In this document: positions 1-9,468 of the stretch, one piece after another | How the letters are laid out: every line of letters begins with the position of its first letter | How positions within the stretch are numbered: the stretch's first letter is position 1 | NCBI GenBank assembly: GCA_029862085.1 | Contig: JAOTXZ010000004.1 | Span: 1 to 64,000 of the forward strand | Length of the DNA stretch: 64,000 nt | Direction: 5' to 3' | Source: Candidatus Nitrosopumilus sp. | Lineage (GTDB): Archaea > Thermoproteota > Nitrososphaeria > Nitrososphaerales > Nitrosopumilaceae | The notes under the pieces: generated by a model | Seen by the model: only the letters and a program-made list of their open reading frames with translations | What the model was told of the DNA's origin: nothing | Databases searched by the model: none | Translations under genes and position numbers: made by a program

Positions 1-180
1 GGTTTTGCAGTACCTTTTGGAAGTGTATCCTTCTTTGGTTCTGCTGGCTTGGTCTCAGCTGGTTTTGCAGTACCTTTTGGAAGTGTATCCTTCTTTGGTT
101 CTGCTGGCTTGGTCTCAGCTGGTTTTGCAGTACCTTTTGGAAGTGTATCCTTCTTTGGTTCTGCTGGCTTGGTCTCAGCT
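1..180. repeat. Perfect 60-bp tandem repeat, 3 copies, in frame (20-aa unit)
   Basis: Positions 1-60, 61-120 and 121-180 are identical. Confidence 0.97.
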
Positions 181-302
181 GGTTTTGGTTTTGTCTCAGC
201 TGGTTTTGCTTCCATTTTTGTAGATAGTTTGTTTAGTTTAGCTTCTAATTCGGCAATCTTTACTTCAAGATCTTTTTTTGTTTGCTTTTTAGCAGTTGCC
301 AT
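1..302 (-). CDS. Lys/Pro/Ala-rich repeat protein, C-terminus truncated by window edge (MATAKKQTKKDLEVKIAELEAKLNKLSTKMEAKPAETKPKPAETKPAEPKKDTLPKGTAKP...)
   Basis: Open minus-strand frame from ATG at 302 to the window edge; coiled-coil-like N-terminus, then 20-aa repeats. Not in ORF track because it has no stop in the window. Confidence 0.8.
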   Translation of the reverse strand, partial: MATAKKQTKKDLEVKIAELEAKLNKLSTKMEAKPAETKPKPAETKPAEPKKDTLPKGTAKPAETKPAEPKKDTLPKGTAKPAETKPAEPKKDTLPKGTAK

Positions 303-399
303 TTAACGGAGGTGAAGTTTTGGGGTTTATTTAGATTTGGGTGATTTTCAGTAGTAAATTTGATCAAGTTTTATATGCACAAAGGGACAATATGACACA

Positions 400-777
400 T
401 TGGATGATTTTGAGAAGGAATACCCAGGATTTGATTGGAAAAATATTCCAGCATACAAACATCCAGGAGGCAAGGATTGTCCATGTCCAAAACACGAATA
501 CATTAGAGAGCAGATCAAGTTTACAAAACAAGTAAATGAAAAAGGAAATGAAGCATCAAAAATTACTCTAAAATTCTGTCCAGACCATTACAAAGTCTAC
601 ATGGAAGAAGTGATTCCTGCAATGCCTTTAAAGTATAAAATCCTAACTAAGATTGCCCTAAAGTTGGGAGCCATTAAAGTTGAACAACTAAAGTACATGG
701 AATCCGAATTGTGTTTTTACTGTAAATTTGGATCAGGAGGCCATGGAAAAAAGAACGAGCTTCCCCCAGTCCCATAA
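400..777 (+). CDS. Conserved hypothetical protein with Cys motifs
   Basis: 125-aa ORF with CPCPKH and CFYCKFG motifs. Confidence 0.65.
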   Translation: MDDFEKEYPGFDWKNIPAYKHPGGKDCPCPKHEYIREQIKFTKQVNEKGNEASKITLKFCPDHYKVYMEEVIPAMPLKYKILTKIALKLGAIKVEQLKYMESELCFYCKFGSGGHGKKNELPPVP

Positions 778-782
778 AATTT

Positions 783-1013
783 CTATTCAGGGCTAAGTAA
801 AATTTTTGGTTTATTTGGAGTATCATGATGACAACTTTTTCCACATAACGGACAACGTTTTCTATCAAGAAAGATACATTGACAAATATGAGAATCAATA
901 TAGGCTTTGGCAGGTTTGTTTGGTTCACCAGTTCCATTACAAAAAGGACATTCAGAACCTAGTAGTTCAATGACTCCACCTCCCTTACAGACTGCACATT
1001 TATCCTCTGCCAA
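783..1013 (-). CDS. Small zinc-ribbon / DnaJ-type zinc finger-like protein
   Basis: MAEDKCAVCKGGG..CPFCNGTG..CPLCGKSC; CxxCxGxG-type repeats. Confidence 0.7.
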   Translation of the reverse strand: MAEDKCAVCKGGGVIELLGSECPFCNGTGEPNKPAKAYIDSHICQCIFLDRKRCPLCGKSCHHDTPNKPKILLSPE

Positions 1014-1125
1014 TATCTATCCTACCGAAACTTAGAATTAAAATGCATGTGTTGGTTTAATTTCTAAAAAATGCAATATACCTATTTCTAGTTAAGCTTA
1101 TACTTGTTCTCACTTCAGAAAATTT

Positions 1126-2568
1126 GTGGTAATTGAAGATATCCATGATTTCATATCAGAATTAGAAAAAAATAATGAACTTAAACGAGTCCAAACACAA
1201 GTCGATTCAAATTTAGAAATTGCAGAGATAATGAGAAGACAGATGTATTCAAACGGACCAGCAATTCTTTTTGAAAATATCAAAGATTATCAAATGCCCA
1301 TTTTGGCAAATGCCTTTGGGTCAATGAAGAGATTAGAGATAGGTTTGGAAATGACAGATTTTAAAGAAATTGGACAGCGAATTGTAGAAATGACAAAAAT
1401 GGATATTCCTTCAGGCATTCTAAATAAAATAAAAAAACTTCCGGAACTATCAAAAATGACCGAGTCTTTTCCTAAATTTGAAACCAGTGGACCTGTAACT
1501 GAGATTACATCTAGTTCTGCATCCTTTGATGATTTACCAATTTTAAAATCTTGGCCAAATGATGCTGGACGATTCATTACTCTTGGATTAGTAGCTACGA
1601 ACCATCCTCAAACCAAGATAAGAAATCTTGGAGTGTATAGAATACAGATTTTGGATGGTACTCATGCGTTAATGCACTGGCAAAAACACAAACGAGGTGC
1701 ACACCATTCAGAAATATCAAAAGACAAAGGTGAGAAAATTCCAACAGCTATAATTATCGGGGGAGATCCTGCAACTATTTTCTCATCTATTGCTCCAGTA
1801 CCAGAGGGACTAGACAAATTCCTGTTTGCAGGAATTACAAGAAAGAAAGGAATCAAAATGGTCAAATGCAAAACAATTGATTTAGAAGTTCCAGCCAATG
1901 CAGAAATTGTTTTAGAGGGATATGTAGACCCTCAGGACCTAAGAGATGAAGGTCCTTTTGGAGATCATACAGGTTACTATACTCCTGTTGAGCCATTTCC
2001 TACATTTACATTAACCGGAATTATGAAAAGGAAAAACCCAATCTATGTAACCACGGTTGTGGGAAAACCAATTCTAGAAGATGCATACATTGGAAAGGTA
2101 ATTGAGCAATCCTTTTTGCCATTAATTCGTATGTTTCATCCAGAAGTAGTTGATTTTTCAATGCCTGCAGCTGGATGGTTTCAAGGTTTGGCAATAATAT
2201 CTATAAAAAAGAGGTATCCGGGTCAAGCAAAAAAAGTGATGATGGGCCTTTGGGGAATGGGCCAATTATCACTAACAAAAATGTTTGTAGTAGTAGATGA
2301 GGATGTAAACGTCCATGACATGAACGAAGTAATTTGGGCAGTTACTACAAGAGCAGATGCAGCACGAGATACAGTCATCATAGACAACACACCTACTGAC
2401 ACACTTGATCCTGCATCACCCCTTGTTAATTTAGGATCAAAATTAGGAATTGATGCAACCCAAAAAACAAGTGAAGAAGGGTTTGTGCGAGAAATTCAAA
2501 AACAAGTCAAAGTAGATACGGAGACTAAAAATCTTGTTGATTCAAAGTGGGCTAGTTACGGATTATAA
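1126..2568 (+). CDS. UbiD family decarboxylase
   Basis: 480 aa, UbiD-like motifs (EGPFGDHTGYY); GTG start. Confidence 0.9.
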   Translation: MVIEDIHDFISELEKNNELKRVQTQVDSNLEIAEIMRRQMYSNGPAILFENIKDYQMPILANAFGSMKRLEIGLEMTDFKEIGQRIVEMTKMDIPSGILNKIKKLPELSKMTESFPKFETSGPVTEITSSSASFDDLPILKSWPNDAGRFITLGLVATNHPQTKIRNLGVYRIQILDGTHALMHWQKHKRGAHHSEISKDKGEKIPTAIIIGGDPATIFSSIAPVPEGLDKFLFAGITRKKGIKMVKCKTIDLEVPANAEIVLEGYVDPQDLRDEGPFGDHTGYYTPVEPFPTFTLTGIMKRKNPIYVTTVVGKPILEDAYIGKVIEQSFLPLIRMFHPEVVDFSMPAAGWFQGLAIISIKKRYPGQAKKVMMGLWGMGQLSLTKMFVVVDEDVNVHDMNEVIWAVTTRADAARDTVIIDNTPTDTLDPASPLVNLGSKLGIDATQKTSEEGFVREIQKQVKVDTETKNLVDSKWASYGL

Positions 2569-3681
2569 TAAAGACACAGGATTGTAAAAATTATCACGTT
2601 CTTCTACTTGATATCCAATTTGGTGAATTGCATCTACGATTACTTTACCAGTTAATTCTGTAGACCGTGCGCCCGTACAGGATACAACTTCTTCTCCAAT
2701 CAAGGTTCCTCCAAAGTCATCAGCGCCATATTGTAAAGCAAGTTGAGCCATCCCAACTCCGTTTGTTAGCCAAGAGGATTGAATGTGAGGAATCAAACCA
2801 TCAAGAACAAGTCGAGATATTGCAATCATTTTTAGCAACTGAATTCCACCAGAGCCATGCTCTACAATTCCTTCTTCTTTCATCTGGGTATTGTTTGGCT
2901 CAAAATTCCAAGGAATAAATGCCATGAAGCCTTTGGTATTTTCTTGTAGTTTGGTTATTTTGAAAAAATGATCCACAATGTCTTGATTATTTTCTACATG
3001 TCCATACATCATTGTGGCAGAACCAGGAATTCCAAGGGAGTGAGCTTCATTCATTATTCTAATCCAATCATTACTTGAAATTTTCTTTGGACTAATGACA
3101 TCTTTAACTGAATCTACAAGAATTTCGGCTCCTGCTCCAGGGATGGATTGAAGTCCAGAATCCTTTAGTCTTGATAAAATTTCTTTGGTGGATGATTTCT
3201 CTACTCTTGCAATCATGTCAATTTCAGAGGTAGAAAGAGCATGTACCCCAACCATAGGGAATTTTTCTCTTATCATTTTAAAGGCATCTTCATAGTATTC
3301 AATTTTCAAGTTTGGATTATGACCTCCCTGGATGAGAACTTGTCGAATCTTAAACAAATCCCATGCTGATTTTACACGAGCCTCGATTTGATCAAGAGTC
3401 AATGTGTATGAATCATCTGCCCCCGGGGATCTATAAAATGCACAAAACTTACAATCAGTTATACAAACATTGGTATAATTCAAAATAATATTATTTACAA
3501 AGGAAGCTTTTTTTCCAAATTGTTTTTTTGTTAAATGTCCAGAAACAAGCCCCATCAAATAAACATCGTCTGATTTTAAAAGTCTAAGGCATTCTTCAGG
3601 ATTGGGTCTTTTTCCGTTTAACGAATTTTCAAGAATGTCACCAATATCACTTTTGTAAAGTTGTTCAGTAGTTTGACTCAA
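2563..3681 (-). CDS. Radical SAM protein, MqnC/CofH-like (dehypoxanthine futalosine cyclase-like)
   Basis: CITDCKFCAFYR radical SAM CxxxCxxC motif; FIPWNFEP and GADDFGGTLIGEEVV resemble the MqnC family. Confidence 0.8.
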   Translation of the reverse strand: MSQTTEQLYKSDIGDILENSLNGKRPNPEECLRLLKSDDVYLMGLVSGHLTKKQFGKKASFVNNIILNYTNVCITDCKFCAFYRSPGADDSYTLTLDQIEARVKSAWDLFKIRQVLIQGGHNPNLKIEYYEDAFKMIREKFPMVGVHALSTSEIDMIARVEKSSTKEILSRLKDSGLQSIPGAGAEILVDSVKDVISPKKISSNDWIRIMNEAHSLGIPGSATMMYGHVENNQDIVDHFFKITKLQENTKGFMAFIPWNFEPNNTQMKEEGIVEHGSGGIQLLKMIAISRLVLDGLIPHIQSSWLTNGVGMAQLALQYGADDFGGTLIGEEVVSCTGARSTELTGKVIVDAIHQIGYQVEERDNFYNPVSLL

Positions 3682-3863
3682 TGGACTTGTTCACTTTCCT
3701 TTTTAATTTCTATTTAATCCTATATAGAAAAAACGTGTGAAAAATACCTATCAGATGACTAATTTATGCTCAAATAATGAAAAATGGATTTCGAGAATTC
3801 ACGTTATTTTTAAAAGAATATCAGAAAGATGTAACTATAATATTTGATCTATTTAGATTTGAA

Positions 3864-5084
3864 TTAGCCGAAGAGTTTTCCCATTAAATTATCACTTGTT
3901 CGCATTTGAGCTCCCATTGATGGAGAGTTTTCCATTCCGTTTGTCATACTTCCCATCATTTTGTCTACCATTCCTCCAATCATATTTCCCATTTTGGAAT
4001 CACCACCCATGTTAAAGCCCATGCTTCCCATTGCTTGTTCCATTTGTTTTCCAGCTTCTGAAGTACCAAACATTCCACCCATTTGCGTACCTGCTTGACC
4101 TTCACCTACCATTCCTTTTCCCTCCAAAACATTCATCAATTTTTCATTTGACTTTATTTTCTCAAGGGCTTCAGGATTTGCCGATATTCGTTCTATTACC
4201 TGTTCTCTTAATTCACGATTTTGCATAATAGCGGCAATAATGTCATCTAGTTGTTCGGGATGTTTTTCCATTAAATCAAGATCAGCTACACCCCAACCTC
4301 TATCAATAGATCTTAGATAACTGGCAGGAGTAAGACATGCAGCGCTACCAGATTCTCTTACCATTAATACAAAATTTTCATTACAGTCAACGTTGGTTGG
4401 GGCAATTCCAGAGTTCATTTGAGCTCGAGGGGATTTATGGATTGTGTGTAATTCTTCAAATTCTACGGATACTTCTAGACCTGAAATAATGACGTCAATT
4501 GAACTAGGATCATCGGCTCGGATTTGCACTTCAAGTAGATTACAACTGCCAGGGAGGATTGTCCTTTCTTCACCTACAAATTTTGTTAGTAGGACAGTTT
4601 CTTTATCAGAAACTATAGAAATATCGCTTGCGTTAATTGTTTGGTCTCCACTACATCCGTCAAATTCAAACAAAAAGGTTCCTGGAATTTGTAGTTCAGT
4701 TACTGATCTAGGATTTATGTAAAAATTTTCACGACTTTGTTTTAATTCTGTTTCATGTTCTTGTACTAATTCTTCAGATCTTTCTGAAAGTTTTTCATAT
4801 CTATCTGAACCCTCATAGTTCCATAATTCATCCTCAAATAACATTACGCAGTTTCCTGAAATAGAATTGAGTTCATATCTAGTGTAAAAATCAGAATCAG
4901 ATAAAGAAGTGAAATCTTTGTGTATTGATTCACATTCTTGAATTTGTGATTCAGTTAGAGGGTCTAAAACATAAGGAAATGAATAATTCTCAACATAAGC
5001 AGCATTTGCAGTGGCAGTAAATCCTAGGCATATTAAAACAGAAAAAAGAATTTTTTTAGATAAAGAGGCCTGCATAATCTTCAA
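3864..5084 (-). CDS. Secreted protein with Met/Gly-rich C-terminus
   Basis: N-terminal signal peptide; module 'VDCNENFVLMVRESGSAACLTPASYLRSIDRGWG'; C-terminus rich in MGGM/MGSM. Confidence 0.75.
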   Translation of the reverse strand: MKIMQASLSKKILFSVLICLGFTATANAAYVENYSFPYVLDPLTESQIQECESIHKDFTSLSDSDFYTRYELNSISGNCVMLFEDELWNYEGSDRYEKLSERSEELVQEHETELKQSRENFYINPRSVTELQIPGTFLFEFDGCSGDQTINASDISIVSDKETVLLTKFVGEERTILPGSCNLLEVQIRADDPSSIDVIISGLEVSVEFEELHTIHKSPRAQMNSGIAPTNVDCNENFVLMVRESGSAACLTPASYLRSIDRGWGVADLDLMEKHPEQLDDIIAAIMQNRELREQVIERISANPEALEKIKSNEKLMNVLEGKGMVGEGQAGTQMGGMFGTSEAGKQMEQAMGSMGFNMGGDSKMGNMIGGMVDKMMGSMTNGMENSPSMGAQMRTSDNLMGKLFG

Positions 5085-5137
5085 TGATTTGTTTTTATTA
5101 TTCTGTTATTTATCTGCTTTTAGGATAGTTATAGAAT

Positions 5138-5923
5138 ATGGATGATTATAATAAATTAAAAAAATCCTTACGTAATACTCAAATCCTCATTGTAATAATT
5201 ATTGGTCTAGTAGTATTTGGTTTTGCTTTAGACTTTTTAGCAGTACAAAAAACTGTTTCCGTCATTGAAGAAAATGCTCAAGCAAAACCACTTAAAACTC
5301 AATATCTGGTACAGAATCTGAAAGGTGATGCCTTGGAAACATGGTATGCATGGCAACCCCGTGAAAGCCTAAAAATCCAAATTGTTGATAAAGATAATTA
5401 TCCTAAAGAAAAAATTGATGCAATTAAAAAAGCAATAATGTCCACTGAGACAATACAGATTGATAACAGGCTGGTGTTTAAGGGAGATGAAGGAACATCC
5501 ACATATTGGATAGGTTGGAAAGGAGTCATAGATCATCTAAGAGAACTTCGTGGGATTGAAGAACCATTAGAAATTTCTTTCACAGACAAGGATGATGCAG
5601 ATATCATTATCACACTAACAAATTCTAAAAGTGGAGAAGGTTTGTCAGGGGTAACAAATTCGCTGGTAAATGATGATGAAAGGACTATACTAAGATCTTA
5701 CATTACAATTTACGAGGCTGACTTGTTATCCAATGAACATATGGAAATAATTATTCGGCATGAATTTGGACATGTAGCGGGACTTGCACATGCTACTGCT
5801 CCCGAAGACTTGATGTATCCCGTTATTCAGACTCCTGCACCATTTATTTCTGAATGTGATGTGGATGCATTGATGCATCTTTACACAGGTGGGAAGACCA
5901 GCCAAGTAATTTGTGAAAGTTAA
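5138..5923 (+). CDS. Membrane-anchored matrixin-like zinc metalloprotease
   Basis: N-terminal TM segment; HEFGHVAGLAH (HExxHxxGxxH) followed by DLMYPV Met-turn-like sequence. Confidence 0.85.
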   Translation: MDDYNKLKKSLRNTQILIVIIIGLVVFGFALDFLAVQKTVSVIEENAQAKPLKTQYLVQNLKGDALETWYAWQPRESLKIQIVDKDNYPKEKIDAIKKAIMSTETIQIDNRLVFKGDEGTSTYWIGWKGVIDHLRELRGIEEPLEISFTDKDDADIIITLTNSKSGEGLSGVTNSLVNDDERTILRSYITIYEADLLSNEHMEIIIRHEFGHVAGLAHATAPEDLMYPVIQTPAPFISECDVDALMHLYTGGKTSQVICES

Positions 5924-6023
5924 TACCACTTTCTCAAAATGTTTTGTAAACAAGGCTCACTACTAATTCTTGCCTAAGTGCTTCAAGATATTTTTAAGTA
6001 GGGCAGCCAAAAGAGATCCACCC

Positions 6024-6806
6024 ATGGTATCAGGTCATCAAATAAGACTTAATCGAATCTTAAGGAAAGGAAGGATGCTCTGCATTCCAATGGATCATGG
6101 AATTTCAAACGGACCTATTGAGGGTCTAGAAGATCCAGTATCTACAATTTACCAATGTGAAGGACATGGTCTTACAAGTGTGATTATTAACAAAGGAATT
6201 ATCAAGGCATTACATAGGCCGCCAAAAGTAGGGATTTTAGTTCATTTTTCAAGCAGTTCCATATTATCAATGTCACCTAATAGAAAGATGCTAACTGGAA
6301 CTGTAAAAGAGGCATTACGATTAGGAGCAGATGGAGTTTCTCTGCATATCAATATTGGTGGAAAGGAAGAACCAGAAATGTTAGAACAACTCGGACTAAC
6401 TGCTGACCAATGCCACAAATGGGATATGCCACTTTTGGCAATGATGTATCCAAGAGGAGAGAATGTAAAAGATCCGCATGATCCTGAAATTGTAGGACAT
6501 GTCGCAAGAATTGGTGCTGAATGTGGAGCAGACATTGTCAAAACCTTATACACTGGAGATATTGATTCATTTTCAAAAATTGTAAAAAGTACACCAGTGC
6601 CAATTGTAATTGCTGGTGGACCAAAAGCTAAAACAGACTTGGACATTCTACAAATGACTGAAGATGCAATGACGGCAGGTGCAAAAGGAGTAACATATGG
6701 AAGAAACATTTTTGCCCATAAAACTCCAGAAAAAATGGTTGAAGCATTAGCATCGATTATTTTCAAAAAAGAATCCGTCAAGGAAGCAATGAAAAAAATT
6801 GAGTAA
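6024..6806 (+). CDS. 2-amino-3,7-dideoxy-D-threo-hept-6-ulosonate synthase (archaeal FbaB-like aldolase)
   Basis: MDHGISNGP... and class I aldolase-like core; first gene of the aro run. Internal ATG at 6024 preferred over the ORF-track start at 5970. Confidence 0.85.
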   Translation: MVSGHQIRLNRILRKGRMLCIPMDHGISNGPIEGLEDPVSTIYQCEGHGLTSVIINKGIIKALHRPPKVGILVHFSSSSILSMSPNRKMLTGTVKEALRLGADGVSLHINIGGKEEPEMLEQLGLTADQCHKWDMPLLAMMYPRGENVKDPHDPEIVGHVARIGAECGADIVKTLYTGDIDSFSKIVKSTPVPIVIAGGPKAKTDLDILQMTEDAMTAGAKGVTYGRNIFAHKTPEKMVEALASIIFKKESVKEAMKKIE

Positions 6807-7860
6807 AACTCGAGAACTAATCGTCACCCCCAAAGTACCTCAAAGCCAATTATCAAAATTCCTTTCCCAGTTAGAAGGAGAAGGAGTCAAAATGGTTTAT
6901 CTAGATCCAAAAAAAATAGGAACTACCAAAACAAAGCTTGAAACGATATTTCCCTCACCTCAGGCAAAACACGTTATACTTGAAAAAGAAAATGTAAAAA
7001 CACCAAAAGGAAAAAAAATAGGAAGAAAATTTGAGATATTATCAAACAAAGATATTGAAAACATTCTAAGCATTTCAAAAAAAGGTCTAGATTTTGTCAT
7101 AGTAGAGGTAAAGGATTGGAAAATAATTCCTCTTGAAAATATAATTGCAAAACTACACAAAATTCATACCAAAATCTACGCCATAGCAAAAACACCTGAA
7201 GAAGTAAGAAAAATGTTTTCCATTTTAGAAGTAGGAGTAGATGGTGTAATTTTCAGCACCTCATCAATAGGAGAAGTAAGAGAAGTAATGTTATACCTTG
7301 GAAGTAGAACTTTTGACCTGAAAAAAGGTAAGATCATTCAAATCAAAGAAGTAGGAGATGGTGAGAGAGTTTGCGTAGATACTGCATCAATGTTGCATAA
7401 AGGAGAAGGAATGCTAATTGGAAGTAGATCAAACTTTTTGTTTTTAGTGCATAACGAATCAGTTGGATCCTCATTTACATCACCAAGGCCTTTCAGAGTA
7501 AACGCTGGAGCAGTACATTGTTACACTTTATCTCCAGATGGTACCACAAACTATCTTTCCGAAGTAGAAACAGGCTCCGAAGTGCTAATAATAAATTCCA
7601 AAGGGAAAGCAAGAAGAGCAACGGTAGGACGATCCAAAATTGAAAGACGCCCAATGTTAATGATCAAAGCCTCAGTAAATGGTGAAATTGGAGGAATTAT
7701 TGCTCAAGACGCAGAAACCATTCGATTTGTAAAACCAAATGGCCAACTTGTTTCAGTAACTCATCTCAAAAAAGGAGACATTGTAATGGTATACTCCAAG
7801 TCTGCCACAGGAAGACATTTTGGAATGGAAGTAGATGACGAATACATTTTAGAAAAATAA
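6799..7860 (+). CDS. 3-dehydroquinate synthase II (archaeal AroB')
   Basis: Sequence features and context after ADH synthase; TTG start overlapping the upstream gene. Confidence 0.88.
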   Translation: MSKTRELIVTPKVPQSQLSKFLSQLEGEGVKMVYLDPKKIGTTKTKLETIFPSPQAKHVILEKENVKTPKGKKIGRKFEILSNKDIENILSISKKGLDFVIVEVKDWKIIPLENIIAKLHKIHTKIYAIAKTPEEVRKMFSILEVGVDGVIFSTSSIGEVREVMLYLGSRTFDLKKGKIIQIKEVGDGERVCVDTASMLHKGEGMLIGSRSNFLFLVHNESVGSSFTSPRPFRVNAGAVHCYTLSPDGTTNYLSEVETGSEVLIINSKGKARRATVGRSKIERRPMLMIKASVNGEIGGIIAQDAETIRFVKPNGQLVSVTHLKKGDIVMVYSKSATGRHFGMEVDDEYILEK

Positions 7861-7865
7861 TTAAA

Positions 7866-8537
7866 ATGAAATACAAAACATGTGTATCAATTGCCGAGAC
7901 CACTCCTAAAAAACTAAATCAAACTATAAAAAAAGCGTTAAAGAAATCAAAGTATGTCGAGATAAGATTTGATTTTCTAAAAAAAGAAGACATACCCCAA
8001 GTTTTAGACAATGTAAAAAAAAATTTAAAAAATATCGTCTGCACATTAAGACCAAAATTAGAGGGCGGGAAATTTATTGGAAATGAAAAAGAGAGGATAT
8101 CCATACTAAAATTAATTGCAGAGTATAACCCCTTTTTACTAGATGTTGAATTTAACACGATCAAAAAAAATAAGAATTTAGTAAAATATCTAAAAACTAC
8201 AAAAACAAATCTTCTAATTTCTGAGCATGATTTTAAAAAAACTCCTAGTTTTTCTCAATTGTACAAAAAACTAGCACAAATGAGCAAATTCTCATCTAAC
8301 GTAAAAATTGTAACTACGGCAGAATCAACTGATGATTCTGCCAGAGTTTTACAATTATACAATAAAAAGGGAAAAACCAATTTGGTTGCCTTTGCCATGG
8401 GAGATCTAGGCAGAACCTCTAGAATTTTGAGCCTATTTCTTGGTAGCCCATTTACCTATGTGTCGTTAGGAAAGCCAATAGCCCCTGGTCAGTTTAGTGT
8501 TGATGAAATAAATAAAATCATTAATTTAAAAAAATAG
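7866..8537 (+). CDS. aroD: 3-dehydroquinate dehydratase type I
   Basis: YVEIRFDFLK, LLISEHDFKKTP and FAMGDLGRTSRI motifs. Confidence 0.9.
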   Translation: MKYKTCVSIAETTPKKLNQTIKKALKKSKYVEIRFDFLKKEDIPQVLDNVKKNLKNIVCTLRPKLEGGKFIGNEKERISILKLIAEYNPFLLDVEFNTIKKNKNLVKYLKTTKTNLLISEHDFKKTPSFSQLYKKLAQMSKFSSNVKIVTTAESTDDSARVLQLYNKKGKTNLVAFAMGDLGRTSRILSLFLGSPFTYVSLGKPIAPGQFSVDEINKIINLKK

Positions 8538-8646
8538 ATTTTACCGAAAAAACAATTTTAGATAAACTAATTTCCAAAAATAATTTCCTATTTGTTGTAA
8601 AAGCTGAAGTTGAGAGTTTAAATCAATCATGTGAACCAGAAAAAAT

Positions 8647-9468
8647 ATGTCAAAAACATTTGCAGTGATAGGAGATCCTATTAATCATTCACTTTCCCCA
8701 AATATTCACAGTGCAGCTTTTAGAGATTTGAACTTGGATTGCTCATATATTGCATATAGAATTCCCAGAGGAGAATTAAAGGAAGGAATAGAATCACTGA
8801 AAAAAATAAAAATAGATGGATTCAATGTTACCATCCCCCACAAAATAGAGATGATGAAATATTTGGATAAAACTGATGAATCGTGCAGTCTAATTGGAGC
8901 AGTAAACACAGTGATAAATAATGAAGGAATTTTAAAAGGTTACAATACAGACATGGATGGATTTTTAGATCCATTTAAAAAAAAGAAAATCAGAATTCAA
9001 GATACTAAAATTCTTTTACTTGGGGCAGGTGGTGCGGCGAGAGCTATTGTTGCAGGTTTTGCCAAGGAAAAAGCACAGCACATTACCATTGCAAACAGAA
9101 CACTTGAAAAAGCAAATAATTTGAAACAGTTTGCAAATAAAATAGGACTAAACTCAGATTCCATAACCATAGAAAACCTTGGAAGTAACCTAGAGGAATT
9201 CGACATAATTGTAAATGCCACATCAATAGGGTTGAAAAATGAACCCAGTCCTATTTCTTTTGAATCTATTAGACCAGAAACAATTGTTTACGATATTGTC
9301 TACCTGCCAATGAATACTGATTTTTTAAAAAAAGGGAAGCAAAAGGAAGCCACAATAATTTATGGTTACGAAATGTTACTAGGTCAAGCAGCAAGAGCTT
9401 TTGAAATTTGGCATGGCACAGAAGCACCTTATAATGCCATGAAAAAGGCCCTCTTAGGAGGAATATAA
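8647..9468 (+). CDS. aroE: Shikimate dehydrogenase
   Basis: VIGDPINHSLSPNIHSAAF, NVTIPHK and GAGGAARAI motifs. Confidence 0.95.
   Translation: MSKTFAVIGDPINHSLSPNIHSAAFRDLNLDCSYIAYRIPRGELKEGIESLKKIKIDGFNVTIPHKIEMMKYLDKTDESCSLIGAVNTVINNEGILKGYNTDMDGFLDPFKKKKIRIQDTKILLLGAGGAARAIVAGFAKEKAQHITIANRTLEKANNLKQFANKIGLNSDSITIENLGSNLEEFDIIVNATSIGLKNEPSPISFESIRPETIVYDIVYLPMNTDFLKKGKQKEATIIYGYEMLLGQAARAFEIWHGTEAPYNAMKKALLGGI

Noticed and set aside
1-180. CRISPR array from three direct repeats
   Set aside because: The units are contiguous with no spacers and lie in frame in a coding sequence.
5-306. Plus-strand ORFs 5..223 and 49..306
   Set aside because: They are other-frame translations of the 60-bp repeat; the minus-strand Lys/Pro/Ala protein with a proper ATG explains the region better.
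341-535. Plus-strand 64-aa ORF overlapping 400-777
   Set aside because: Different frame of the better-supported 125-aa Cys-motif protein.
6242-6781. Minus-strand 179-aa ORF
   Set aside because: Antisense to the well-supported ADH synthase gene; composition follows the complementary codons.
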